Shown: positions 1 to 10,142 of the stretch, one piece after another
Numbering within the stretch: the first letter of the stretch is position 1
Layout: every line of letters begins with the position of its first letter
Source: Neoceratodus forsteri
Taxonomy: Eukaryota; Chordata; Ceratodontiformes; Ceratodontidae
Reading direction: 5' to 3'
Assembly (NCBI GenBank): GCA_016271365.2
Contig: CM028129.1
Span: 432,952,501 to 433,016,500, forward strand
DNA length: 64,000 nt
Position numbers and translations under genes: made by a program
Notes under the pieces: generated by a model
Seen by the model: the letters and a program-made list of their open reading frames with translations, nothing else
The model's database searches: none
What the model was told of the DNA's origin: nothing

Positions 1-85
1 AGTTTAATAACAAAAATAGCAATTACCAGTTATGTAAAGCACTGATATGAATATGATTTCTTCCTCTTCTGGCGTCTTCCAGGGA

Positions 86-1440
86 ATTAAAGTCTGGTAA
101 GTCTGACCTCAATAGTGGGGAAACTGAAGGAGACTATTATAAAGGAGAGACTGGTGGGCTTTCTCAAGGAAAATGGGATGCAAGATGAGAGGCAGCACAG
201 GTTTGTGTCAAGAAGGTCCTGCCAAACTAATCTGATTTACTTTTTTGACTGGGTGACCAAGACAGTGGACAGGGGCCAAGCAGTTGCTGTCCTGTATCTG
301 GTCTTCAGCAAGACCTTTGACTCTGTACCTCATAAGAGATTGGTCAGGAAGCTGGAGGATCTAGGGGTGTGAGCAAAGCTTGTAAGATGGGTCACAAACT
401 GGAAAAAGAACAGAAGTCCAAAGGTGGTGGTTGGGGTGGAATTCTCAGAAGCTAGTCCAGTGACTAGTGGGGTCCCCCAGGGTTTGGTTCTTGCTCCAGT
501 GTGTAATATCTTCATCAGTTACATAGCAGATGGGATCAAAGATAAAATGTGCCTGTTTGTGGATGACACAAAGTTCTGTGGGAGGGTGGAGATAGAGGAA
601 GGGGGAAAAAGGAACTAAGGCAAGACCTGGCTAGGCTACAAAAGTGGTCTGGCATTTGGCAACTGGGGTTCAATGCTAAACAGTACAAAATTATGCACTT
701 GGGGCATAGAACTCAGAGACCAAATACTGGTTAGGTAGTGTGCAGGTCACCAAGTCTGAGGAAGAAAAGGACCTGGGGGTTATCATCAAAAGTGACCTGG
801 AGCACTCAGCACACTGCAGGAGATCATCAACAAAAGCAAACATATGCTGGGATGCATACCCAAGAGGCTTTTCAGCAGGTAGGCAGAGATCATACTACCA
901 CTGTACAGGTCACTGGTAAGACCGCACCTAGAGTACTGTGTGCAGTACTGGTACCCTTATCATAAGCAAGATGTCAACTTGCTGGAGACAGTCCAGAGAA
1001 CAGCAACTAAGATGAACCAGAGATAGCAAAGCAACACCTATGAAGAGAGGCTCGAGGGGTTCAACATGTACTCCCTTGATGACAGAAGGGAGGGGGATAT
1101 GACTGAGACCTTCAAATTCTTTGAAGGTATTAATAGGGTGAATATGGTGGGCCTCTTCAGTCTTACTGGGAACAAATCCACTAGGGTATAGCCTAAAGCT
1201 GGTAGGGGAAGATTCAAGAGAGAGACAAGGAGGCACTTTTTCACTGAGAGAGTGACAGCCAAGTGGAACAAGTTGCTAGAGGGTGTGGTCACCCTGAAAA
1301 CAGTGTAAAGCTTCAAGAGAGAATGGGATAGAATGAAAGAGGAAGTTGCCAGGGTGGAGGGAGGAACTGGGGGTGGTCGAAGGGATTTGGGGAGGGGGAC
1401 AAATCCCACTGTAGACACAGGAGAGACCTGCACACTTGAG
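86..1440 (+). pseudogene. CR1-like LINE, decayed reverse transcriptase and 3' domain
   Basis: This is the RT half of a CR1-group non-LTR retrotransposon, read in several frames. Near 180-360 the fragment FSKTFDSVPHKRL matches the CR1 pattern FSKAFDxVPHxRL (RT motif A region). At 470-560 TSGVPQGLVLAPVCNIFIS is the conserved [11 protein letters not shown] block, followed by FVDDTKF, where the usual FADD is FVDD. From about 1055 to 1345 the C-terminal domain is visible (YSLDDRREGDM, then a segment like RxHFFTERVxxKWNxL). No endonuclease domain is visible upstream, so the copy is 5' truncated. Stops and frameshifts occur throughout, so no protein can be made. It resembles the three other CR1-like pieces at 52.6, 54.6 and 56.8 kb but is more divergent. 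The exact right end is uncertain. Confidence 0.8.
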
Positions 1441-1504
1441 CAGACAAGATAGACCATAAGGCCTTTATCTGCTGACATGTTAGTATGTTGTATGTACGTA
1501 AATT

Positions 1505-2338
1505 ATTCAAATCCGTCCCGAACGGTGATTTTGCAGTCGCTGCATGAAATTACTTTTCAGGCAGAATTTGAAAATGTTCTCTGCTCTTGTTCATTAGGTG
1601 GGGTCATAAGAAGGTTATGTTAAAAATTGGGGGTAAAAATATCTTTTTAAAAGTTATAAGCATACGTCAAACTTTTTCAATGCATGCCCATAACTTTGGT
1701 AATGTCAATATTTTGACCCCAAATTTTCAACATAGCCATTTTTAACACCACCTCATGAAAGTGATAGGTGTCATTTTTCAGTTCCTAGTTGAAACATGTT
1801 TTCATACTTGCGACATGAAATGACATTTCAGTCAGGATTTGAGAATTTTCATCAGGTTCATGAGGTGGTGTCATAACACGGCTATGTTGAAACCTTGGAG
1901 TCTGTATCTGTGGAACATATCTGTATTCTTGTTTGTGTCATACTTGACGTGGAACCTATGAAAGAGCTTTCTGCTCAAAGATGTTAATCCTAGATCTAAA
2001 TAAATAAAATATTTAAAAACACCGAAGTTATGAGCATACATTGATATTTTTCTATGCTTGCTCTTAAGTTTGATAATTTTCAATATGTTGACCACAAATT
2101 TTCAAGATAGCCATTTTGTCATACCACCTCATGAACATGACAACTGTCATTTTTCAAATTCTGGCCAAAATGGGTTTTTTGTACCTGTGGCGTGAAATTA
2201 TATTTCAGCTGGGATTTGAATATTTTCACCTACTGCATTCACGAGGTGGGGTCATAAGAAGGCTATGTTGAACATTTGGTGTAAAAATATAGTTAAATGA
2301 CCAAGTTATGAGTCAACATTGAAATATTTTTTGCCCCT
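1505..2338. repeat. Dyad-symmetric ~270-280 bp repeat, array 1
   Basis: Repeat with two kinds of inverted symmetry. A left arm reading CCCCAAATTTTCAACATAGCC then a pyrimidine-rich ACCACCTCATGA occurs near 1717-1757 and 2090-2135. Its reverse complement (TCATGAGGTGG, then GGCTATGTTGAA) occurs near 1595-1625, 1858-1892 and 2240-2275. The left-arm spacing is about 374 bp, or about 267 bp once the LINE piece at 1905-2012 is removed. The same family forms the array at 7960-9275. No coding content is seen. Confidence 0.8.
1905..2012 (+). mobile_element. Severely truncated 3' end of the Rex1-like LINE
   Basis: The last ~70 bases match the 3' ends of the two long Rex1-like elements at 17.45-17.52 kb and 29.33-29.40 kb: ACGTGGAACCT, an AAAGAGC/GCTCAAAG stem-loop, then TAATCCTAGA and a (AAATAA)n tail. 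It sits inside a unit of the dyad-symmetric repeat, which resumes right after the A-rich tail. Only the 3' untranslated end was copied in, as expected of target-primed reverse transcription with strong 5' truncation. The 5' edge is approximate. Confidence 0.75.
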
Positions 2339-2748
2339 TCACAGTCTGACGGACTCCATATTTGGCGCAGGGCCTGGGTCCTATGCATCTGCATCTGAAG
2401 CCACATGGAAGTGCAGGGTCCAGAGACCCCTGTGCTATGGCAGCTAGATGTAATCCTTACTATGCATGGCCTGCAGAGCCCTGCACTTCTGTGCCCAGAT
2501 GGACTCCTCAGGCCCTGCTCATCTGCATATGTAGCCACATCGAAGTGCAAGGCCTGGAGGATCCTGTGCTTCTGCAGTCTGATGGACTCCACATTTGACA
2601 CAGGGCCCAAAGGGCCATGTGCATCTGTGTCTGTAACTGTACATAAGTGCAGGATCTATAGGGCCCTGAGGTTCTGCAGCCAGATGGATCTGTTCATTCA
2701 GGTCCTGAAGAGACCTGCATGAACAAGGATACAATTCCACTATCTCAA
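2339..2748. repeat. Degenerate ~80-110 bp tandem repeat
   Basis: Recurring blocks GGACTCC, CAGGGCC, CATCTGCAT, GAAGTGCA and CTGTGCTTCTGCAG return at roughly 80-150 bp intervals (for example 2350, 2502 and 2584). Related blocks recur at 3000-3700 inside the foldback element. It looks like an old minisatellite. The open frames across it are short and show no recognisable protein. Confidence 0.55.
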
Positions 2749-2749
2749 A

Positions 2750-4117
2750 AATTGTGTTAATGCACCAATTAGGGTTCAACTTAAACCAACAAAAGCAGGG
2801 AAATGTGGTGTTAGGGTTTCCAGCCCTAAAAACAGGAAGTGTGGTGTTACTCTCCACCACTCCAAGCATAAAAAGAGCACATCCACACAAGCAACCACAC
2901 ACAGCCACCATCAGGCATGACAAACAACATACAACTGTTTCCAGATGACACAAATACAGTAGCACCGATATGTTACCTTAGTGGATTTGTATCTGAAACT
3001 GCATAAGCACAGGCCCCACAGGGGTATGTGCTTATGCAGCCACACCTGTGTGTGTATGTCATACAGCATGTTCTGCAGATAGAAGGCCCCATGGGGCATG
3101 TGCCTATGTAGGCAGAGGTATTCATCATCGCTGTATGAGGTACCTCACTAGATGGCATGATCTGCTGCTGCATGGTTTTCTAGATGCAGCTGTGTGACTG
3201 AAAACCTGCCACCCCCTTGAACAATTTCTAGATCCCCTGCTGAAACCATGATACCCACATTGAAATAGTACTCCTGTATGCCCTTCTGAAGCCAGATGTT
3301 GGTGTGTATATCTTACACATGTGGGTGAAGAGGTGCAGGTCCCTCAGGGGCCTACACTTCTGTGCAATATTACTGCAATTTGGGTAGCATGGATTTTGTG
3401 CCTCCTGTGCTTCTGTAGCCAGAGGTTGATGTACATGTCTTACACCTGTGGCTGCAGAAGCACAGGCCCATTAAGTGTATGCATGTATGTCTTACAGAGT
3501 GCATGAGTACCTGAGGCTACAGAAGTGGTGACCCCTTACGGGGCAGCACTTCTGCATACAAAAGAACTCTTGTATTTTGAGTATCATGGATTTATATCTG
3601 TGACTGCAGGGGCCTGTGCTTTTGCATACAGAAGCAGTGTTGTGATTTAAGTATCCTGGATTTCTATCTGCAGCGGCAAGTGAGTGTGTACGTCTTGCAG
3701 CATGTACAGTGGTAGTCATGTAAAAGTTGATTAGTATTGCTGTAATGCTGGGGTATGCTGAGGCAGAATCACATTACAACCAATGCAAATTGTAACTTGA
3801 GCACCTCAGCAATCCTCAGCATTATCTCGAGGTAGTCAACTTTTAGGTAACTACCACTGCATGGCTTACGCTGTACATTCCACAGATACAAATCTACGAA
3901 GGTAGCACATCTGTGCTACTGTATTTGTGTCATCTGGAAATAGTTATACGTTGTTTATCTTACCTGATGATGGCTGTCTATGGTTGCCTGTGTGGGCTTG
4001 TCATTTTGCCGCTTGGGGGTGGGGAGTTAGGATTGGAAACCCTAATGCCACATTTCCCTACTTTTGTTGCTTTAGATTGAACCCTAACTGGTGCATTAAT
4101 GCAGTCTTTTACAGTGA
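2750..4117. mobile_element. Foldback transposon with ~235-bp inverted arms
   Basis: The left arm (about 2750-2990) and right arm (about 3880-4117) are reverse complements over most of their length. The left reads TGTTAATGCACCAATTAGGG, later AAATGTGGTGTTAGGGTTTC and CCAGATGACACAAATACAG. The right reads the complements ending CCCTAACTGGTGCATTAATG. The interior carries the degenerate minisatellite of the flank and a nested palindromic MITE. A diverged single arm of the same family recurs at 58450-58640. No transposase is seen, so it is non-autonomous. Superfamily cannot be set because target duplications are not clear. Confidence 0.75.
3707..3863. mobile_element. Nested palindromic MITE
   Basis: Inverted termini CAGTGGTAGT and ACTACCACTG enclose arms TAAAAGTTGATTAG and its near complement GTAGTCAACTTTTA, with an inner pair AATGCTG and CAGCATT. 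The total is about 155 bp. It lies inside the larger foldback element, so it inserted later. No coding capacity. Confidence 0.7.
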
Positions 4118-4133
4118 ATATTGATACAGATGG

Positions 4134-4760
4134 GTGATGGTTCCGAGACCAACATCTTCTCAAACTCCTACTCACAAGCCCTTTCAAATACCAATACTGC
4201 CAATGGCAAACAAAATAGATTTGTCCAGGAGGGGATATGGACAGGTTAATTTGGAGGAGGCCCAGTGGAATGCAGAGAGGGTTGATCGATCAGAGTTATT
4301 GGTTGGCTACTGTACATTTTGTGAATTCATTATGAAAACTAACATGTTTACAACTGCTAATGCTTCCAAAACCTTTGATCTCAGAAACCTCATAAACTGC
4401 AATATGCAGAATGTGATCTATTTGGCAGTATGCAAGTGAAAACTTTTTACATGGAGAAAACCTCCCATTGTTTTAACATTTGAGTTGGAGAACACCTGAG
4501 ATCTATTGCCATAGGTGAGCCCACAAATGCCTTAGTTTGGCATGTGCATAATCCAAAGGACAGTGCGGATCACAATTTTAAATTTTGTGGTATAGAAAGA
4601 GTCTGAGTAGGCAAGAGATGTCAGGATCTGGACTCACTGTTGCATCAGAGAGAATCCTTTGGGATTTTTATGGTGGGCAGCCAGGTCTTACTACTAAAAC
4701 AGAGTTGGACCCCTTTCTGAAAAGAAATCAAATCAGTTGTTGTAATACATATAGTACATG
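4134..4760 (+). pseudogene. Penelope-like element remnant, GIY-YIG endonuclease region
   Basis: The translation 4134-4436 ends with FEFIMKTNMFTTANASKTFD-like sequence, a cysteine (YCTFC), then CNMQNVIYLAVC. This matches the block just before and at the start of the GIY-YIG domain of Penelope-like retroelements (pattern INCxTxNVIYLLxCPCG). In shifted frames the domain continues: an EHLRSIAIGEPTNALVWHVH-like segment near 4490-4550, a FKFCGIERV-like segment near 4578-4606, and an RESFGIFMV-like segment near 4650-4675. These are the EHL..I, RHF and REAFWIF landmarks of the domain. The reverse transcriptase part is missing, so this is a 5'-truncated, frameshifted copy. The palindrome at 5232-5463 has features of the terminal region of such elements, which supports the call. 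Its own activity is lost. Confidence 0.7.
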
Positions 4761-4984
4761 ATTAGCTACTGAGAGTATTTAGTTGAATGTAACTGATGAA
4801 CTTTTGTTTAGCAGATTATACCCGAAGGTTTCATATTGCAAGGGCATTTCTAGACTTCTCCTTATTGTTCTGTATGCTTTATGGTGGATGGACTGAGACT
4901 GAAATATTATGTTTCCTTTTGTGGATGCTTAATTTGTATCCTATACCACTACCTGCATTCAGACTTAAGTATAGTCCTATGCAA

Positions 4985-5110
4985 GAAATCATACCTGACA
5001 GGGTAGGTGGTATTGGGCTATACCCACCCACCCAGGGGACATAATGAGGCCCAATGCCACTGGAAGGGTGGGTATAGCCCATACAGCCCACCCTGGAGGG
5101 TATTATTGTG
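4985..5110. repeat. Imperfect palindrome, MITE-like
   Basis: The arm at 4986-5030 (CAGGGTAGGTGG then GGGCTATACCCACC) is complementary to 5066-5108 (GGGTGGGTATAGCCC then CCCACCCTGGAGGGTATTAT). The central spacer is about 35 bp. It lies between the Penelope-like remnant and the next palindrome. Confidence 0.65.
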
Positions 5111-5231
5111 CTTAGAAAATGGGTATTTAAAAACAAATTACTTAATTCTTGTGAAGTAGTCCCTCCACTGGTACACTTGCTAAAAGAATGCACTGCTATT
5201 TTAAAATCTAGATCTAGTAGTTGCCATATTG

Positions 5232-5463
5232 GTCCTTGCAAGAACAGATCCAGAAGCAAATGATTTGATACCTTTTAATGGACCAACATAGATGTAATAA
5301 AAAGAACAAAATGCTTTAGCTGTCGGACCAACAAGTCCTTCGCTTACATTTACGTTTCTGACAAAGGACTTGTTGGTCTGAAAGCTAAAGCACTTTATTC
5401 TTTTTGTTACCTCTATGTTGGGCCATTAAAAGGTATCAAATCATTTGTTTCTGGATCTGCTAT
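5232..5463. repeat. 230-bp palindrome, Penelope-like terminal repeats in opposed orientation
   Basis: Nearly perfect inverted repeat centred near 5347. The left half starts CAGATCCAGAAGCAAATGAT and the right half ends with its complement (ATCATTTG..TCTGGATCTG). Each half contains GACTTGTTGGTC, AAAGCTAAAGCA and ACCTTTTAATGG. The pattern of a GGACTTGTTGGTCTGAAAGC block, a T-rich stretch, then a TGTTGG.CCATTAAAAGGTAT block resembles the conserved 3' end of vertebrate Penelope-like elements. That would make this two terminal copies facing each other. Confidence 0.65.
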
Positions 5464-6802
5464 TTTTAAGACACTTTTTTCTTTTATAGTTTTTATGTTT
5501 TGTTTTCTTGTTGCCTGCTTCCATCTCTACCCCCCCCCTCCTCCTCATGGCAGAGCTGTTCTTTTTTAGTTGTTTGTTTGTTTGTTTATTTATTTATTTT
5601 GAGTAGCTGCACAGTGGAGAAACTCTCTCTTTCTTAGTCACGTGTTCTGGCAATACTGTTCTGCAGGCAGCCACTGTGTCCCACTTCAATTTGGGCACTG
5701 CAGTGGAGCTTGCGCGGCAATTGTACTTTGTGCCAGTGTGCAATAGTCAGCTGTTTCTGCACTGTGCTACAGTATTGTCTGCCAAAATCAAGAGAATGAT
5801 CCTGCAGAACTTTGCCAAATTATGCAGAAAACAGTGCAATTCAATGGCAGTAATCCCTTTTGTCATGCAGGAATCTATGGCGTTTTTACCATACAGCCCT
5901 TGATCCTGGCAGATACCACTGTACTTCCAATATGCAAAGTACATTTTGCATGGTACTTTTCGCAACTTTTGAATGATGAGCCCTAAATTTTAGAAAATTA
6001 ATATTTTGCTTCATCTCTATTACTGCTATGAACATGTTAACATACACATACATGCAGAATACACCTTGATGCTTTAAATGTTGCCTTGATTTCTGTTTTT
6101 ATCCCATTTTGGATCTTTTCAGTACTTACACAGCCACCATACGTAGTTTATCTTGTGCTGCAAAACATCTGACTGAAACAACCAACATCCCAATTGTTGT
6201 GTTTGTGGCAGCACTGGCTGTTCTTGTGGAAAGATCATTATCCCAGGAGTTAATTAAAACATAGTTTCCTAGTTCAATTAATTGATCTCCCTGTTTTGTT
6301 TTTTTTCAAACCTTGCACATGGGAACCTCTTCTACTCATTCAAGGACACACAAGGCAACCAGAAGCAATAATTAGTTAAGCTGCTGTCATATTGATTTAG
6401 AATGTCATCAATAAGCGTGGTGATAAGATAAGAAAATTCTCAGTAAAATGTTTTAAACAGATGTCATAGATGAGATCATAAACACTCATTTTTAACTTTC
6501 AGAAAAGCAGTTGGAAATGTGAAAACACATATTTTGCAGTAAACTGCACAAACCAGATGTCCTTACAAAAGTACAATAATAAAGTAGAGGCTTCTTCATC
6601 ACTTATATCCTGATCTGTTTAACTCAGTAGTATTAACACTCATGGACTTGAGAAGAGTATATTGTGTAAAGTCAATATTTATTTATCTCAAGGGTCAATA
6701 ATGTGATGCTGGCTACAGCAAAGGCCTGCATGTGCACTGATAGAAGGCAGTCTAGGAGTCTTGAGTTAAACATGGTGGATTACTGTTAGGTAACTTTACC
6801 AC
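5464..6802. other. No gene recognised
   Basis: Mostly AT-rich single-copy-like sequence with short poly-C, poly-T and (GTTT)n/(ATTT)n runs near 5530-5600. The open frame at 5676-5903 shows no recognisable protein. I see no RNA gene or element ends here. Confidence 0.5.
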
Positions 6803-7170
6803 TGTCGACCCGGTGGTGCTGACGGTTTAGGCATCTAGCCTTACCTCACGTCACACCAGCGACCCAGGTTCGGGAACAACCTCGGGTCAATGGGGAGCCA
6901 GCTGGGGGGAGGAGCATGGGAGCAGGATTGAGCCACCTACCAGCAGCTCTCCTCTCCAAGCGAGGACATTGTCCTTCCTGTAGTCCCATCACCACTGGGT
7001 GGAGGTCTGGTGGGGGCGTAGGAAGGTGGAAGGGGCAGCTAGTAGGGTGGGGTGTCCTGCAGTGTGTGGCATGCACATGCCTCCACATGTGCACATCCAC
7101 GCCAAGGATGAGCAGGTAGGGATAGGTGAAAAAGGGAAAAAAAGAATAAAGAAATAATAGGAAAAAAGAT
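6803..7170 (+). mobile_element. tRNA-derived SINE, family A, copy 1
   Basis: Starts CCCGGTGGTGCTGACGGTTT, giving a box A-like GGTGGTGCTGACGGTTTAGG, then a box B-like CCAGGTTCGGGAACAA about 35 bp later. These are RNA polymerase III internal promoter elements of a tRNA-derived head. A G-rich body and an A-rich tail near 7130-7165 follow. Flanks TAACTTTACCACTG and TAACTTCACCGTTT look like a diverged target duplication. Three more copies lie at 10611, 34567 and 48797, all on the plus strand. Confidence 0.75.
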
Positions 7171-7439
7171 AACTTCACCGTTTATCTCATGGTATCCCAT
7201 CCGTTGTTACATCTTATTGCTTATGAGCACAGTCCTAACAAGATTTGGCTTTTTGCCAATAAGGCTTGTCTTTTTTCATGTTGTTATGCGTATTAATCAT
7301 TGTGGCTTTTTTAGTTATTTCTTTTTGTATTGTATACACATGTCTTAGTGCAGCAGTTATTATGTCACTTCTACAACTTTATTTATTTAAAGAACACATC
7401 CATCCTCACCTTTACAGTTTTACTTTATACAGGACTGCA

Positions 7440-7955
7440 CTGGGGTCCTGTTTGTACACATTCTTACTATATATTTTCACAGGGCAGGCCACATAACTTG
7501 CAATATTTCGTTTTCAGTGTAATCCTGCTTCTACCCATTTTTACACTGTATTTACTCAGGATAGCACAGCAGAGATGCAATATCTCATTTTCAGTTGGGT
7601 CCTGCTTTTATCCATTTTTATTATGTATCTACCCAGGATGGCCCAGATGAGAGGCAATTTCTCATTTTCAGTGGGGTCCAGTATTTTTCTCAGTATTGAG
7701 CAGCATAAATGTACGTTTCAGTAAGGTGCTACAGTACTGGAGTCCTTCTTTTACACATGTTTCCTGTATTTTAGCCAGGAAGGAGCAGATGAGATGCAAC
7801 ATCTCATGTTTACTGGTGTCCTGGTTGTATAGATTTTTAGACTGTATGCTTCATAGATAGCACAGCAGAGATGCAAGATCTCATTTTCATTGGGGGTCCT
7901 GTTTTTATTCATTTTTACAATGTATTTACCCAGGATAGATCAGCTTTCTCAGTAG
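7440..7955. repeat. 76-bp minisatellite, about seven units
   Basis: GGGTCCTG-type blocks recur near 7443, 7519, 7596, 7673, 7748, 7824 and 7900, a period of 76-77 bp. The unit includes TTATCCATTTTTA, CTGTATTTACCCAGGATAGC, GCAGAGATGCAA and TCTCATTTTCAGT. It runs directly into the dyad-symmetric repeat array. The open frames across it are a by-product of the period. Confidence 0.8.
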
Positions 7956-7959
7956 GCTT

Positions 7960-9275
7960 CAGCATTTTGACCCCAAATTTTCAACTTAGTTTTTTGATGA
8001 CCTCACATTATGATCAATACAGGTGGAATTTTTTGTCCCATCTCAAAGGTGATTTTGCAATGCAACTATGAAAACATGTTTCAGAGGGGATTTGAAAAAT
8101 GCCACCTGTCATGTTCATGAGGTGGGGTAATACAAGGGCTATGTTGAAAATGTGGGGGCAAAATCTGTACAAATGACAATGTTATGAGTAAACAATGAAA
8201 AAATTCAACCTATATTCATATAACTTAGTTGTTTGTTTGTTTGTTTTTCACATTTTGACCCCAAATTCTGAGCATTGTATTTTTATGACCCCACCTTATG
8301 ATCAAGATAAGTATAATTTTCTAAAGCCCATCTGAACAGTAATTTTGTGGAGCGACTGCAACAACCAGTTACAGTGGAGATTTGAAAACTGGTACCTGTC
8401 ATGTTCATGAGGTGGGGCTTCAAAAGGGCTATGTTGAATATCTGGGGCCAAAATGTGTACAAGTGACAAAATACGGCGCAATCATTGGAAAAATCCAACA
8501 TCTGTTCATAACTCCATTGTTTTTTATACATTTGGATGCTAAACTTTCAATATAGCCTTTTTATTTACCTCACCTTATGATAAAGACAGGTGTAATTTTT
8601 AAATCCCACCCAAAAGGTGATTTCATAGTACGACTGCAAAAACATGTATCAGTGGGGTTTTAAAAAAACTGAATATCGTGTTCTTGAGGTGGATAATAAA
8701 AGGGCTATGTTGAAAAGCTGGGATCAAACTCTACAAAATCACAAAGTTATGAGTGAATGTTGAAATAAATTCAATGTTTCTTCATAACTTCATTATTTTT
8801 TGACATTTTAACCCCAAATGTTCAACATAGCCCTTTTCTGACCCCACCTCATGATCAAGACAGGTGAAATATTTTAAATCCTGTCCAAAATGTGATCTCA
8901 CATAGTGATTCGGAAAACATGTTTCGGGGGAGGTTTGAAATATTTCACCTACTTCATTCATGAGGTGTGGTAAAAAATGAACATGTTGGAAATTTGGGGC
9001 TCAAAATTTAAAAAAATAGGGGAAGGAAAGAGAAGGGGAGATATTGTTTAACAAGGAAAGGCACACTAAGCCAAAGCTTGTTTCCAGGTGCGACCTGGGA
9101 GTACAAGGAAGTTAAGTGATTTTCTTAGGGTCACACAGTATGCAAGTGGGGCCTGTGGGATTCAAACTCAGGTCTCGAGATTTGCAGCTCAGAGCCCTAA
9201 ACCACTGCGCTATACTGCCTCAAAAAAATTTCAAAGTTATGAGTAAAAGTTGAAAATGCATTGAAAAGCCATTAA
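7960..9275. repeat. Dyad-symmetric ~280-bp repeat, array 2
   Basis: Left-arm blocks (TTTTGACCCCAAATTTTCAA and variants) occur near 7967, 8256, 8530 and 8805. Inverted right-arm blocks (TCATGAGGTGG..GGCTATGTTGAA) occur near 8113, 8405, 8682 and 8960. The period is about 275-290 bp. Each unit also has a second small dyad, GTTATGAGT against TTCATAACTT, so the whole unit can fold. A SINE interrupts the last unit at 9018-9221, and the array resumes afterwards (AAAGTTATGAGTAAAAGTTG). Confidence 0.85.
9018..9221 (-). mobile_element. tRNA-derived SINE, family B, copy 1
   Basis: On the minus strand it begins GAGGCAGTATAGCGCAGTGG, containing box A TAGCGCAGTGGTTTAGGG. Box B follows as GAGTTTGAATCCC, then ACTGTGTGACC and AAATCACTTAACTTCC, a MIR-like core. 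It is inserted into a unit of the dyad repeat, between AAAATTTAAAAAAAT and AAAAAAATTTCAAAG. Related copies lie at 11440, 41308 (fragment) and 59655. Confidence 0.8.
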
Positions 9276-10142
9276 CCAAGCTTACCTTATTTTCAGTCAG
9301 TTCGTGGTTCGCATTTGAAGAGGCAGTGCTGGACCCACCGGCTAAGTAAGTGAGGGGTTGGGGTGGGAATGCTAAGAGGGTGGGGGATACAGAACATGTT
9401 GAGGGATAATTGTTTACAGGTTAAAAACAAAAAAAGGACTGTGAGGGATGCTTTCATTTATTTCACGTACCAACATTTGAGCACCCTAGTTTCAGTTTGT
9501 TGTTTGGTGGACCGAAGCCAGGCACCCATTTGGAAGGGGAAACAGAAGGACAGACTCTGAGCAGGACCCCAAATTACAAAGTGGTGGGTGCAGTAACCAC
9601 TGCAAGCAACTTCCTGCCAAGACCAACAGAGGCAGTTGGAGGACACAGTCGGCATGGGACCTGGGACAAGAGAGAGAGAGAAACAGAATAAAGCTGGTGC
9701 TGGGGGAGTTGCAATGGTTTAGCAGTACAGTAAGCTGCATGTTCCAGAGATGGTCCCTGCTTGCTTTTCCAGCTGTCATTCACTGTCTTACAACTCCCAT
9801 GTGCTGTCTTCCCTCCTTGTAGCCAATACAGAGTTAGGAATGGGTACAGAGAGCTGCAAGGAGCAATAGCAAAGCACAGTCACTCACTAACAGCTATAAA
9901 AAGGCATATCCCAGTTCTCTAATGTACTGTATTTCAAAGGGACAGCTGCGAAAAACTTTATGGATTTGATCACAGTAGGGAATAGTCTGCTATGCAGACC
10001 AGCCCTAATAAAATAGTTGCTGTTTATATGGTTTAGGATTTTGATTACAGTTTTTTGACTATAACTCCATATAAATCATGACATCATTCTTAGCCAGTCA
10101 GAACTGTTTATTTCTAAACATTCCACCTCATGCAAATAGTTT
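9276..10142. other. No gene recognised
   Basis: Mixed sequence without coding landmarks. Short frames at 9363-9780 overlap on both strands and match no family I recognise. Confidence 0.5.

Noticed and set aside
1505..9275. CRISPR-like array from the regular 76-bp and 280-bp repeats
   Set aside because: The units are diverged, contain no constant short repeat with unique spacers, and the genome is clearly eukaryotic. They are a minisatellite and a dyad-repeat array.
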